From: a bacterium
Lineage (GTDB): Bacteria > Chloroflexota > Dormibacteria > UBA8260 > Bog-877
Length of the DNA stretch: 13,596 nucleotides
Direction: 5' to 3'
Assembly (NCBI GenBank): GCA_021791455.1
Contig: JAJYWM010000043.1
Coordinates: 1 to 13,596 of the forward strand
Part shown: piece by piece, positions 7,567 through 13,596 of the stretch
Layout of the letters: each line of letters starts with the position of its first letter
Position numbering within the stretch: the first letter of the stretch is position 1
Program-made: the position numbers and the translations under genes
The notes under the pieces: model-generated
What the model was told of the DNA's origin: nothing
Databases searched by the model: none
Seen by the model: only the letters and a program-made list of their open reading frames with translations

Positions 7567-8991
7567 TCACGTGTCGACCAGGTAGGCAAGTAGGCCAGCT
7601 GGAACCGCCCACGCCTGGTCGTCCCCGACATCCAACACATTGCGGGTGACGAGCAGTCCCTTCCACCGCGACGCGTTGACCGTCGCCGCGTCGCCGCGCC
7701 AGCTCCCGCCTTCGGAGTATTTTCCCTCCACAGCAGTGTCGCCGAGGTGGGGGGAGACGAAGTCGATCTCCTTGCGGGCGGGCGTCCGGACGTGAAAAAG
7801 GAACTCGTCGTTCTCCGCCGTCTTGATGCCGCTCAAGACCTGCCGGCGGATGGACATGCCGAGCTGCATCTCGGTCAGCACCGTCGGGTCGATACCGTGA
7901 CGCTCTGTGTTGCGAAGGTGGGCGAGTTGGGCCACCAACGGGTCCACGGCATAGAGCTTGTCCTGGGCGCGCTCTCGAGCAAGCCAGGCGTCTGGAGACT
8001 TCTGCGGGCAGGCCCACAATAAGAACGAGGCGCGCAGGTATCCGACGTGGCGGGCGACGACCTCGTGTCTCACGTCTACGTCCCTCCCGATGGAGGAGAG
8101 GCTTGCCGGGGAAGCCATCGATAGCCACAGCCGTTCGAGAAGGGCCATTTCCCGGTTCGTGCCGAGCTGGCTGTGCTTGAATGCGTCGCCAGCGATCACC
8201 TCGAAGAGATCGTTGACGAACGACGCCGGGACGGGATCGCCGATGGCCGCGGCAGCCACCGATCGCGGGAACCCGCCATAGGTGAGGTACGTGTCCCACA
8301 GGCGCACGAGATCGTCTAGCCAGGGGAGGGAGGCTTGGTACGCCGAGCGGGCTATGGGGCCATGTAACGACGCCACGTCAAGCGGTTCCACATCAGGCAA
8401 GGGAGCATGGGCCACCAGGTCGGCGAAGGTTCGGAAGCCCATGGGGAACAGGGACCGGTCCAGGTTTGTTTCTCGCCCACGTCGGCCGGCCAGCTCGCCA
8501 CCGGCTTCGGTCAGCGCCGCCGCGTTAGATCCGGTGAGGACTACCGTGGCCTCACGGAACGCCGGGTCGTTGTCCCTGAGCCACTTGATCTCCTGCGCCC
8601 AGTTGCCGGTCACGGAGGAGATCTCGTCGAAGAACCAGACCCGTCGGTGACCGGCGGGGAGCATTGGCAAGGCGGTGTTCTGCACCAGGGTCCGCAGCTC
8701 CTTGGCGGCCATGTTGTCGGCTGCCACTCGTATGATCGCAGTCGGCGGTACCTCGTCGGCGATCAGGTCCTCGATCTGCTGTTTGAGAGCCACGGTCTTC
8801 CCCACCCGTCGCGGCCCTCTCAGTACGTATAGGGCCCCTGTCACAAGCCCGGATAGAGCCCCCGAACGGTAGCTAAGACCGGTGTCCGCCGCTTCCCGCA
8901 GGTCAGGGTCGGTCAAAGCCCACCGGCTGTCCCTCCACCACGGGTTGAGACGTGAGAGTTCCTGGGCGAGCTGGCCGATTTTCGTATTCAC
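7567..8991 (-). CDS. AAA+ ATPase with DUF4143-type C-terminus (ATPase 1)
   Basis: A 474-residue protein of the lone-ATPase group that joins an AAA_14 domain to a DUF4143 domain. It starts near IGQLAQELSRLNPWWRD, a typical N-terminus. Walker A is GPRRVGKT (59-66), Walker B VWFFDE (Asp122, Glu123), and VVLTGSNAA matches sensor 1. The C-terminal KEIDFV with VEGKY (Asp410, Glu422, Lys424) resembles the PD-(D/E)xK-like fold seen in DUF4143 proteins. Cellular role is not established for this family. GTG 8991 is chosen because a -10-like TATACC lies just upstream; TTG 9030 or 8997 are alternatives. It appears intact. It is clearly related to, but not a recent duplicate of, ATPases 2 and 3. Confidence 0.85.
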   Translation of the reverse strand: MNTKIGQLAQELSRLNPWWRDSRWALTDPDLREAADTGLSYRSGALSGLVTGALYVLRGPRRVGKTVALKQQIEDLIADEVPPTAIIRVAADNMAAKELRTLVQNTALPMLPAGHRRVWFFDEISSVTGNWAQEIKWLRDNDPAFREATVVLTGSNAAALTEAGGELAGRRGRETNLDRSLFPMGFRTFADLVAHAPLPDVEPLDVASLHGPIARSAYQASLPWLDDLVRLWDTYLTYGGFPRSVAAAAIGDPVPASFVNDLFEVIAGDAFKHSQLGTNREMALLERLWLSMASPASLSSIGRDVDVRHEVVARHVGYLRASFLLWACPQKSPDAWLARERAQDKLYAVDPLVAQLAHLRNTERHGIDPTVLTEMQLGMSIRRQVLSGIKTAENDEFLFHVRTPARKEIDFVSPHLGDTAVEGKYSEGGSWRGDAATVNASRWKGLLVTRNVLDVGDDQAWAVPAGLLAYLVDT

Positions 8992-8998
8992 ACGCAAG

Positions 8999-9030
8999 AT
9001 GGTATACCATTCTGATGGTAGCGCGCGCAA
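8999..9030 (-). promoter_or_regulatory. Predicted ATPase 1 promoter with 12-bp palindrome
   Basis: On the minus strand TTGCGC (9030-9025) and TATACC (9006-9001) are 18 bp apart and precede the GTG at 8991. The -10 lies inside the perfect palindrome ATGGTATACCAT (8999-9010), a likely repressor site. A CGCA-plus-purine motif recurs at 8993, 9026 and 9059, exactly 33 bp apart. Confidence 0.45.
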
Positions 9031-9116
9031 AGATGTAGACTATCCGGCCCGGGGCACGCGCAGGAGTGTAGGCCCCGCGCTCGGGGAAATTCGCTCAAGC
9101 CACCTCCTTGGCTCCA

Positions 9117-9275
9117 GTGGGTCAGGCACGAATCTGTCCGGGTGCAGCCCGGGGTTCCCAGTTCCAATCTGCCCACCCTGGTGGCCAGGGTCTTGGCCCG
9201 GTACCTGTTGCGCGCCGCCTGCCGCTCCCGGGTCCGTTCGTGGCGGCCCCGCTGGTCACGTAGGCCGGCAGACCT
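9117..9275 (-). pseudogene. IS256 (mutator-type) transposase fragment
   Basis: The minus strand encodes HERTRERQAARNRYRAKTLA and then TRVGRLELGTP. This matches the conserved N-terminal block of IS256-family transposases (ERT..R..RNGYR..TRVG.LEL.IP). A neighbouring frame just upstream supplies an AYVTSGAATN stretch that fits the residues before ERT, implying a frameshift. Sequence beyond LELGTP is scrambled and the DDE catalytic region is absent. It is a short, dead remnant. Confidence 0.6.
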
Positions 9276-9356
9276 TCCAGCCAACCCCCTGTCAGACTCC
9301 CTCGTTTGAGGCCATCAAGGCGCCTCGTTCTGTTCGGGTCTGGGCCGTCTCGACCA

Positions 9357-9497
9357 TGTACAGAATACCGGTAGCAGCGCGTACAAGCCCCAGATGGGAC
9401 GACTCCGGACACTGCCGCGCCGAAGTCGCCGTAGGCCAGAATCAGAACCCTGCAACAACCCCACCAGGGTTCTTTCAAGGAGAGTTGCAAGGTTGCC
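9357..9497 (-). repeat. 141-bp dispersed repeat, copy 1
   Basis: Diverged copy of 12833-12973, of identical length. Conserved blocks include TGTACA near 9357, GCCGAAGTCGCC near 9418, and CACCAGGGTTCT followed by TTGCAAGGTTGCC at the right end. On the minus strand ACCTTGCAA and TTGCAGGGT form the arms of a possible hairpin. Nature unknown; it may be the end of an old mobile element. Confidence 0.6.
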
Positions 9498-9521
9498 TCG
9501 AGCGGGCACGTCTGGGGCGGA

Positions 9522-9605
9522 TGAAGTCGGCTTGATGGTGCCGTGAGCGACGCTTTCGATCATCGCACTCGGCAGAGCGCGTCGGCGAGGGTTGAGCCGA
9601 CTTCA
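9522..9605. repeat. 11-bp perfect inverted repeat just downstream of ATPase 2
   Basis: TGAAGTCGGCT at 9522-9532 and AGCCGACTTCA at 9595-9605 are perfect inverted copies separated by 62 bp, ending five bases before the ATPase 2 stop codon. There is no T-tract and no matching flanking duplication, so it could be an element end, a long hairpin at the transcript end, or chance. Confidence 0.45.
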
Positions 9606-9610
9606 GTGGG

Positions 9611-10885
9611 CTAGGGGCCCAGAAGGGCCAATGGCGCCACAACAACCCCATCCTGCCGGCGGTACGCGTACTGGGTGGCGGTGATAACCAGTAGTGACAT
9701 CGGAGGGCGGACAACGCGGCGGGAAGCCAAGCGGAGTAGATCTGCAGCCGTTTCGTCGACTTGGGTAGAGCCCATCTTCACCTCGATCCCGATCCAGGCA
9801 CCGTCCCGGCGCTCGACGATCAGGTCGACCTCAAGTTCCCTCCCGCGCTCCCGATAGTGGTAGACGGACGCAGCGCCTTCCTCTGCGTACACGCGTATGT
9901 CGCGGGTAGCTAGAGATTCGAAGAGGTATCCGAGGGTGTCGAGGTCTCCGAGGAGCCTCGTTGGGTCGCACTCCATGAGCGCCGCTGCAAGCGACGGGTC
10001 TACGAGATGCCGTTTGGGCGTTGTCATCAGGCGCGTTCGTGAACGCAACTCAGGGTTCCATACCTCGACGTCGTCGACCACCATCAGTCTGCAGAGGGCG
10101 TCGAGGTACGGCTCGGCAGTCCACCGCGATGGCGCCTGATTCTCTGCGATTCCGCGGGCTCGATCGACGATGGTGCTCAGCCGACTTGGGTGGGCGGTCA
10201 GTTGGGCGTAGGCCTGCAGGAACCACCTGACCATCCGGGGATTCCGGCGCGCTCCAGACACGACGTCGATATCGTGATCGATGATCATGTCGATGTAGCC
10301 GTTGATAAAGGCTAGCGCATCGCCGACGGATCGCCCAATCAGGGCCGGCCACCCGCCCACTACAATCCGCTCGGAGTAGGCTGCCAGATCGAGGGCAGAA
10401 GTACCGGTCGATGGTGCTTGGCCATCGAGGAGCTTACGGATAGAGATGATGCCAGGAGAGATCCGCTGCTCGAAGAGGGTCATCGGCCGCATCTGCAGGA
10501 CCGCAAGGCGACCGGCACCCGAGTGCCGTGAAACTTCGTCTCTTGGGGTTGCCGAGCCGGTGAGGATGAACTGCCCGGGCGAGCGACGCACGTCAACCTC
10601 GCACCGCACGGCGTCCCAGAGCAGCGGTTCCCGCTGCCACTCGTCGATGAGCCGAGGAGTGGCGCCAGGCAAGATCAGCCGGGGATCAATGCTGGCAGCA
10701 CGCTGGGCCTCGACGTCAACGTCGAGGAGGACCTCACCTGCGGCCCGCTGGCGGGCGGTCTCAGTCTTTCCGCATGCCTTCGGCCCAACGATCACAGCGG
10801 CACCGATGGACTTCAGAGCCTTCGCAAGGGCGTCATCAGCGATCCGGGGGACGTAGACGTAGCGCGCGCTCCTTGAAGTCTTCAT
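9611..10885 (-). CDS. AAA+ ATPase with DUF4143-type C-terminus (ATPase 2)
   Basis: A 424-residue protein of the same architecture as ATPase 1 but shorter. Walker A is GPKACGKT (34-41) and Walker B RLIDEW (Asp81, Glu82). FILTGSATP (106-114) matches sensor 1, and DIDVVSGARRNPRMVRWFLQ (205-224) lies in the segment leading into DUF4143. The C-terminus has ELEVDLIVE and WIGIEVK (Asp354, Glu368, Lys370), like a PD-(D/E)xK fold. The ATG at 10885 follows a predicted -10 (TAGAAC) by nine bases with no Shine-Dalgarno sequence, so a leaderless or nearly leaderless mRNA is likely. It is closer to ATPase 3 than to ATPase 1 in the ATPase core. Function is unknown; suggestions for relatives include roles in mobile elements or stress. 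Confidence 0.85.
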   Translation of the reverse strand: MKTSRSARYVYVPRIADDALAKALKSIGAAVIVGPKACGKTETARQRAAGEVLLDVDVEAQRAASIDPRLILPGATPRLIDEWQREPLLWDAVRCEVDVRRSPGQFILTGSATPRDEVSRHSGAGRLAVLQMRPMTLFEQRISPGIISIRKLLDGQAPSTGTSALDLAAYSERIVVGGWPALIGRSVGDALAFINGYIDMIIDHDIDVVSGARRNPRMVRWFLQAYAQLTAHPSRLSTIVDRARGIAENQAPSRWTAEPYLDALCRLMVVDDVEVWNPELRSRTRLMTTPKRHLVDPSLAAALMECDPTRLLGDLDTLGYLFESLATRDIRVYAEEGAASVYHYRERGRELEVDLIVERRDGAWIGIEVKMGSTQVDETAADLLRLASRRVVRPPMSLLVITATQYAYRRQDGVVVAPLALLGP

Positions 10886-10894
10886 TTGGCGCCC

Positions 10895-10923
10895 GTTCTA
10901 CAAGTCGCAACTGATCCAGCCAA
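10895..10923 (-). promoter_or_regulatory. Predicted ATPase 2 promoter
   Basis: On the minus strand TTGGCT (10923-10918) and TAGAAC (10900-10895) are 17 bp apart and end nine bases before the ATG. The two hexamers are the corresponding last six bases of consecutive 23-bp repeat units, so any protein binding the repeats would cover the promoter. Confidence 0.5.
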
Positions 10924-10986
10924 CAAGTCGCAACACTCTCAGCCCACCTGTCGCAATCGACACGGCCAAGCGTCTCAACTTCGATC
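10895..10986 (-). repeat. 23-bp tandem repeat array upstream of ATPase 2
   Basis: Units start at 10895, 10918, 10941 and 10964, an exact 23-bp period, the fourth degenerate and one base short. On the minus strand the shared core is GTTGCGACTTG (units 1 and 2 identical over it, unit 3 ATTGCGACAGG). The period is not a multiple of three and no frame is conserved, so this is not coding. It directly overlaps the ATPase 2 promoter. Confidence 0.75.
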
Positions 10987-11080
10987 TTGGTGGGTGGCGT
11001 AAACTCAGCCCGCCCAAGGGAGGCACCTCGCTGAGCTTGAAGACCATGAAGGGCGCCTTGGTGGCTCGGTGCGGCCGGGC

Positions 11081-11310
11081 TTACCTTGGGCCCGGCCGGC
11101 GCTGTTCCAAGAGCCACTCGATCGCCTTCGCGATGGTCTTATCGCTCACCCCCAGGCGTCGACCGATTGATGCCTGGCTCAGACCAAGCTGGTGGAGGAC
11201 AACGGCTCTCGGCGCGATGCACTGGTAGGCAGGCGACGACTCCATCTGGCCGACCTGCATCTCGAGTGCCAGCGCCGGGGCCGTTCGAATTCTTTGCGTT
11301 CGGGTCCACC
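11081..11310 (-). pseudogene. Helix-turn-helix gene relic, copy B
   Basis: The minus-strand frame ending at TAA 11081-11083 encodes YQCIAPRAVVLHQLGLSQAS, IGRRLGVSDKTIAKAIEW and a basic tail, clearly homologous to copy A. Upstream ALALEMQVGQMESSPA is intact, and the frame stays open to an ATG at 11368, but that extension runs through the 18-bp motif and a piece of the 141-bp repeat, so it is a fusion and not a natural start. Copy B is better preserved than A (no internal stop). Whether the 95-residue fused frame is expressed cannot be judged. Confidence 0.55.
11283..11300 (-). repeat. 18-bp copy of the ssrA-adjacent motif
   Basis: Reverse complement of 5350-5367. Here it separates helix-turn-helix relic B from a truncated 141-bp repeat, whereas at 6490-6508 the same edge meets istA. 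Confidence 0.6.
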
Positions 11311-11340
11311 AGGGTTCTTGCAAAGAGATTTGCAAGGTTG
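11308..11340 (-). repeat. Truncated copy of the 141-bp repeat (copy 2)
   Basis: Only the end of the repeat is present: ACCAGGGTTCTTGCAA followed by TTTGCAAGGTTG, corresponding to 9463-9495 and 12939-12971. Similarity stops abruptly next to the 18-bp motif, indicating a recombination or insertion breakpoint. Confidence 0.6.
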
Positions 11341-11355
11341 GTGCCGAAGTTGAGT

Positions 11356-12603
11356 TCAGGCGCCCCAAATCGTGCTGATGGGTAGTGCAAGAATCCGATC
11401 CGACAACCTAAAGACGTCTCGGCCGGTATGCATTACGGCCCCAGCGACCAACCGGTCCTCCAGGAGACTTCGCAACCAAAGTAAGTGCCTGGCATCGTGA
11501 GCCGATGGCGCCGAGGATGCCTTGAATTCAAAAGCCAGGACCTTCTTGTCCTCGGTTTCAAGGAGAAGGTCGATCTCCTGTCTACCGCCCTTTGTCCTCA
11601 AGTGGTACGGCTTGACCCTGGTCGGAGTCAAACCCCACAGGGGGCGCAGTTGGGCCGTAATGAAGGTGTCGAGCATTCTGCCAAGAACCTCCGAGTCGCC
11701 CAGGATTCCTTGGAGACTTACGTGTGCCGCATTGGCAGCCAGGGCCGGATCGACGATATAGCGCTTTGGGAGTTCGGTAAAACGCGAAAACGACTTCTTG
11801 GTCCAGCCCGGCAGACGTTCCGTCAGGAAGAGATTCTCGAACAATCCGTCATATCCCGCGGCCGCGTCCTTACCTACACCGGCGGCATCGATTAGGGTTT
11901 TGTCGAGCGGTGTTCCCGCCGTCTGCAGTGCTAGTGCCTCGAAGTAGGCACGCATCTTTTGGGGATTACCCCGTGGCATCACGGCAAGGGCGTCTCTAGT
12001 TATCACTTGGCTAATGTAACTATCGAGCCAGTTGCTTCTCGCCGCTTGAGAGAGAGGGCGCAGTGCCACCTCGGGAAAGCCGCCCCGGGTGGCCAACTCA
12101 AGGTAGTCGCTTAACCGCGGCCGGGTTTGCCCCCTGGCAAACGCAGCGACGTCGGAGGAGGCCACTTTGTCAAGGAACCCTACAGACTGCTTGTCTAGGC
12201 TCGTTTGCAGCTCCACTTCGGTCAATCCGTACATACTCATGCGAATGAAGCGGCCGGTCCCGGGCCAGACGCGGTTCTCCAGCTCGCCCCTAACACTGCC
12301 GGTCACAATGAAGCGACCGGGATGGGGGTCGCTATCTACCGCTCTGCGGACCGCTCCCAGCACCTCAGGCACCTCTTGCCACTCGTCTAAGAGCAAGGGC
12401 TCTCTTCTCCCTCGGAGAGCGTCGTCCGGATCGGCTTTAAAGGCGGCGGAGTCGGCTGGGCTGTCGAGACTGACTGTCTCGGCGGCGACTTGCCGCGCGG
12501 TAGTTGTCTTGCCGGCAGCCCGAGGCCCATTAATCATCACAGCGGGGAAGTCGGCCAGTAGTTGCTGCAATCTATCGTCAGCTAGGCGTCCCTGGTACTT
12601 CAT
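11356..12603 (-). CDS. AAA+ ATPase with DUF4143-type C-terminus (ATPase 3)
   Basis: A 415-residue protein. Walker A is GPRAAGKT (26-33), Walker B LLLDEWQ (Asp73, Glu74), and FIVTGSVRGE matches sensor 1. The middle (about 165-270) has LATRGGFPEVALRPLS, NWLDSYISQVITRD and a helical region typical of DUF4143, then LPKRYIVDPALAA. The end carries QEIDLLLE and LAFEFKAS (Asp345, Glu359, Lys361), the nuclease-like motif of the family. The ATG at 12603 lies seven bases after a -10-like TACACT, so a leaderless transcript is plausible, although GGAG just before the ATG could also help. Its codon use is slightly less GC-rich than the housekeeping genes. Intact, function unknown. Confidence 0.85.
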   Translation of the reverse strand: MKYQGRLADDRLQQLLADFPAVMINGPRAAGKTTTARQVAAETVSLDSPADSAAFKADPDDALRGRREPLLLDEWQEVPEVLGAVRRAVDSDPHPGRFIVTGSVRGELENRVWPGTGRFIRMSMYGLTEVELQTSLDKQSVGFLDKVASSDVAAFARGQTRPRLSDYLELATRGGFPEVALRPLSQAARSNWLDSYISQVITRDALAVMPRGNPQKMRAYFEALALQTAGTPLDKTLIDAAGVGKDAAAGYDGLFENLFLTERLPGWTKKSFSRFTELPKRYIVDPALAANAAHVSLQGILGDSEVLGRMLDTFITAQLRPLWGLTPTRVKPYHLRTKGGRQEIDLLLETEDKKVLAFEFKASSAPSAHDARHLLWLRSLLEDRLVAGAVMHTGRDVFRLSDRILALPISTIWGA

Positions 12604-12610
12604 AGGCTCC

Positions 12611-12639
12611 AGTGTAGCTCAGCCCCGCCCTCAGGTCCA
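12611..12639 (-). promoter_or_regulatory. Predicted ATPase 3 promoter
   Basis: On the minus strand TGGACC (12639-12634) and TACACT (12616-12611) are 17 bp apart, with seven bases from the -10 to the ATG. The -35 is the recurring TGGACC/T of the upstream 23-bp repeat, and the -10 sits exactly one repeat period downstream, in a decayed unit. Confidence 0.5.
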
Positions 12640-12720
12640 CCCTAGCCCCGCCCTCAAGTCCACCACAGCCCCGCTTGCAGGTCCACCTGACCCCCGCCCT
12701 GAAATCCAGTACAGCCCCGC
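12621..12720 (-). repeat. 23-bp tandem repeat array upstream of ATPase 3
   Basis: Units start at 12621, 12644, 12667 and 12690, with a partial unit at 12713, an exact 23-bp period. On the minus strand the shared core is GGTGGACYTG followed by GGGCGGGGCT. The fourth unit is more diverged. The length is not a multiple of three, so it is noncoding. The sequence is unrelated to the ATPase 2 array although the period and position are the same. Confidence 0.8.
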
Positions 12721-12832
12721 GAACTGGGCGCCAAGACTCTCGTGTCCGTTGGCTGCAACAGCTGGAGGCTAGGTCGAAACCAACAGATGCCCCTAACGTC
12801 GCCACCTCAATTGGGCTCAGCCCGACTGTACG

Positions 12833-12973
12833 TGTACAAGAAAGCGGTAGCGGCCTGTACGAGCCGGTTGCGAAGTGCGTGCAGGAGGGGCTGAGCCGAA
12901 GTCGCCAGTGCCGCACAGCAAGACCTTGCAACAACCGCACCAGGGTTCTTGCAAGGCGACTTGCAAGGTTGCC
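12833..12973 (-). repeat. 141-bp dispersed repeat, copy 3
   Basis: The best-preserved copy. It begins TGTACAAGAAAGCGGTAGC and ends CTTGCAAG, four bases, CTTGCAAG, GTTGCC. On the minus strand ACCTTGCAA (12969-12961) and TTGCAAGGT (12931-12923) are perfect inverted arms flanking a loop that contains another CTTGCAAG. Possible old element end or protein-binding array; no open frame is conserved with copy 1. Confidence 0.6.
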
Positions 12974-13596
12974 CCGGCGCGGTTCGGCGTCCAGGACTGG
13001 GACTGGGAGCCGTACAAGCGCGCTCGGTGGGGCGGTCGGCCTGTCGGAAGCTGCGTCGAACCACTTCCGTCGGAGGGGTGGTCGAGTTCAGGCGGTGGGC
13101 GGCTCGACGCCGGTTGGTAGACCGGAGCCTGTCGGTGCCCGGGCAGCGGTACTACTGGCTGAGCGGATCTGGAGCGGGGACTCCACCATGCTGCGCCCAC
13201 CTGTCTCTCCGGCCGGGCGGAGAACGGCGCGGTTGTCGCCCCCGCCGCCACGCTGGGAGGCCGACAGCCACTCGATGAGCATGTCCGCGCAGGCCGGCGA
13301 TGGCCGCAGGAGGTTTGAGTTACGGGATCGGCTTCGCCGGCCGGCGAAATCCTGGGCGTGCCCACGACCGGTTGTTATCGTGCAGCGGTGCAGGTACGTC
13401 TCGAACGTCCCGATGACCGCGATGCGGTGCGCGAGTTGCAGCTGAGGGCGTTTGGCGATCATGGCGGCGTTGTGGCCCGCTTTCCGCACATCAGGGAGGG
13501 GTTTCAGCTCCCCCACCTTAGGGTTCAGGCGTAGCAGGCTGAGGGGACGGCGAGGAGCTCGAGGAGCTGTTGCTGGAGGATGGTGAGCTCTGGCGG
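12974..13596. other. About 620 bp with no supported gene
   Basis: Several frames of 80-250 codons are open on both strands, but they overlap each other, are rich in Arg, Ser, Pro and Gly, and show no family pattern, as expected from random GC-rich DNA. The only possible coding hint is a short frame leaving the right edge. I see no RNA gene or repeat here. Confidence 0.5.
13525..13596 (-). CDS. Possible C-terminal end of a gene beyond the right edge
   Basis: A minus-strand frame enters from the right edge and ends at TGA 13525-13527, giving 23 residues with the helix-like LTILQQQLLELLAVP near the end. This composition is more protein-like than its surroundings and vaguely recalls transposase tails, but the fragment is too short to assign. 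Confidence 0.25.
   Translation of the reverse strand, partial: PPELTILQQQLLELLAVPSACYA

Noticed and set aside
7567..8650. Plus-strand frames opposite ATPase 1
   Set aside because: Shadows of a minus-strand gene with clear Walker motifs.
9440..9497. Integron attC site
   Set aside because: The arms lack a clear GTTRRRY/RYYYAAC pair at the ends, and no integron integrase or cassette structure is present.
12621..12720. CRISPR array
   Set aside because: The 23-bp units are directly adjacent without unique spacers, and no cas gene is present.
12675..13516. Long open frames (up to 256 codons) on both strands near the right end
   Set aside because: They overlap each other, cross the repeats, and show no domain-like pattern or sensible start.

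Overview
The window (13.6 kb, GC-rich) has two halves that meet at the 3' end of ssrA. Bases 1-5350 are a compact, all-plus-strand housekeeping run: the end of gmk, then coaBC, priA, fmt, smpB and the tmRNA gene ssrA. coaBC/priA and fmt/smpB overlap by GTGA. Gene order, high GC and frequent GTG starts point to a high-GC lineage near Actinomycetota, Chloroflexota or Dormibacterota. PriA keeps an intact helicase core, which argues against mycobacteria-like actinobacteria, where PriA is degenerate. No finer placement is possible from the sequence alone.

From 5351 to the right edge the window is accessory DNA, and nearly every gene lies on the minus strand. This fits a genomic island next to ssrA, a classic integration site. 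In order: a VapBC-type toxin-antitoxin pair with a non-canonical vapC start (5453-6096); a helix-turn-helix gene relic (copy A) fused to a truncated IS21-type istA (6283-6938); a short plus-strand locus of small membrane-protein frames with apparent frameshifts (7112-7503); ATPase 1 (7567-8991); an IS256-type transposase scrap and a 141-bp dispersed repeat (9117-9497); ATPase 2 (9611-10885); a second helix-turn-helix relic (copy B, 11081-11310) joined to part of the dispersed repeat; ATPase 3 (11356-12603); another 141-bp repeat (12833-12973); and about 620 bp with no recognisable gene.

The most notable feature is the array of three divergent, apparently intact AAA_14/DUF4143-type ATPases on one strand. 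ATPases 2 and 3 are each preceded by a tandem array of exactly 23-bp period. The two arrays are unrelated in sequence, but in both the predicted -35 and -10 hexamers lie one repeat period apart. ATPase 1 has instead a 12-bp palindrome over its -10 and a weak motif recurring every 33 bp. These look like autoregulatory operators or arrays bound by the ATPase or a partner, which is inference. The 19 bp starting at the last base of ssrA recur in inverted orientation at the edge of both helix-turn-helix relics, where different neighbouring sequences are joined, so the motif may be a recombination junction.

No CRISPR array, rRNA or ordinary tRNA was found. The short gaps at 135-174, 3432-3494, 4892-4962, 6097-6282, 6939-7111 and 7504-7566 hold nothing beyond the sites listed.
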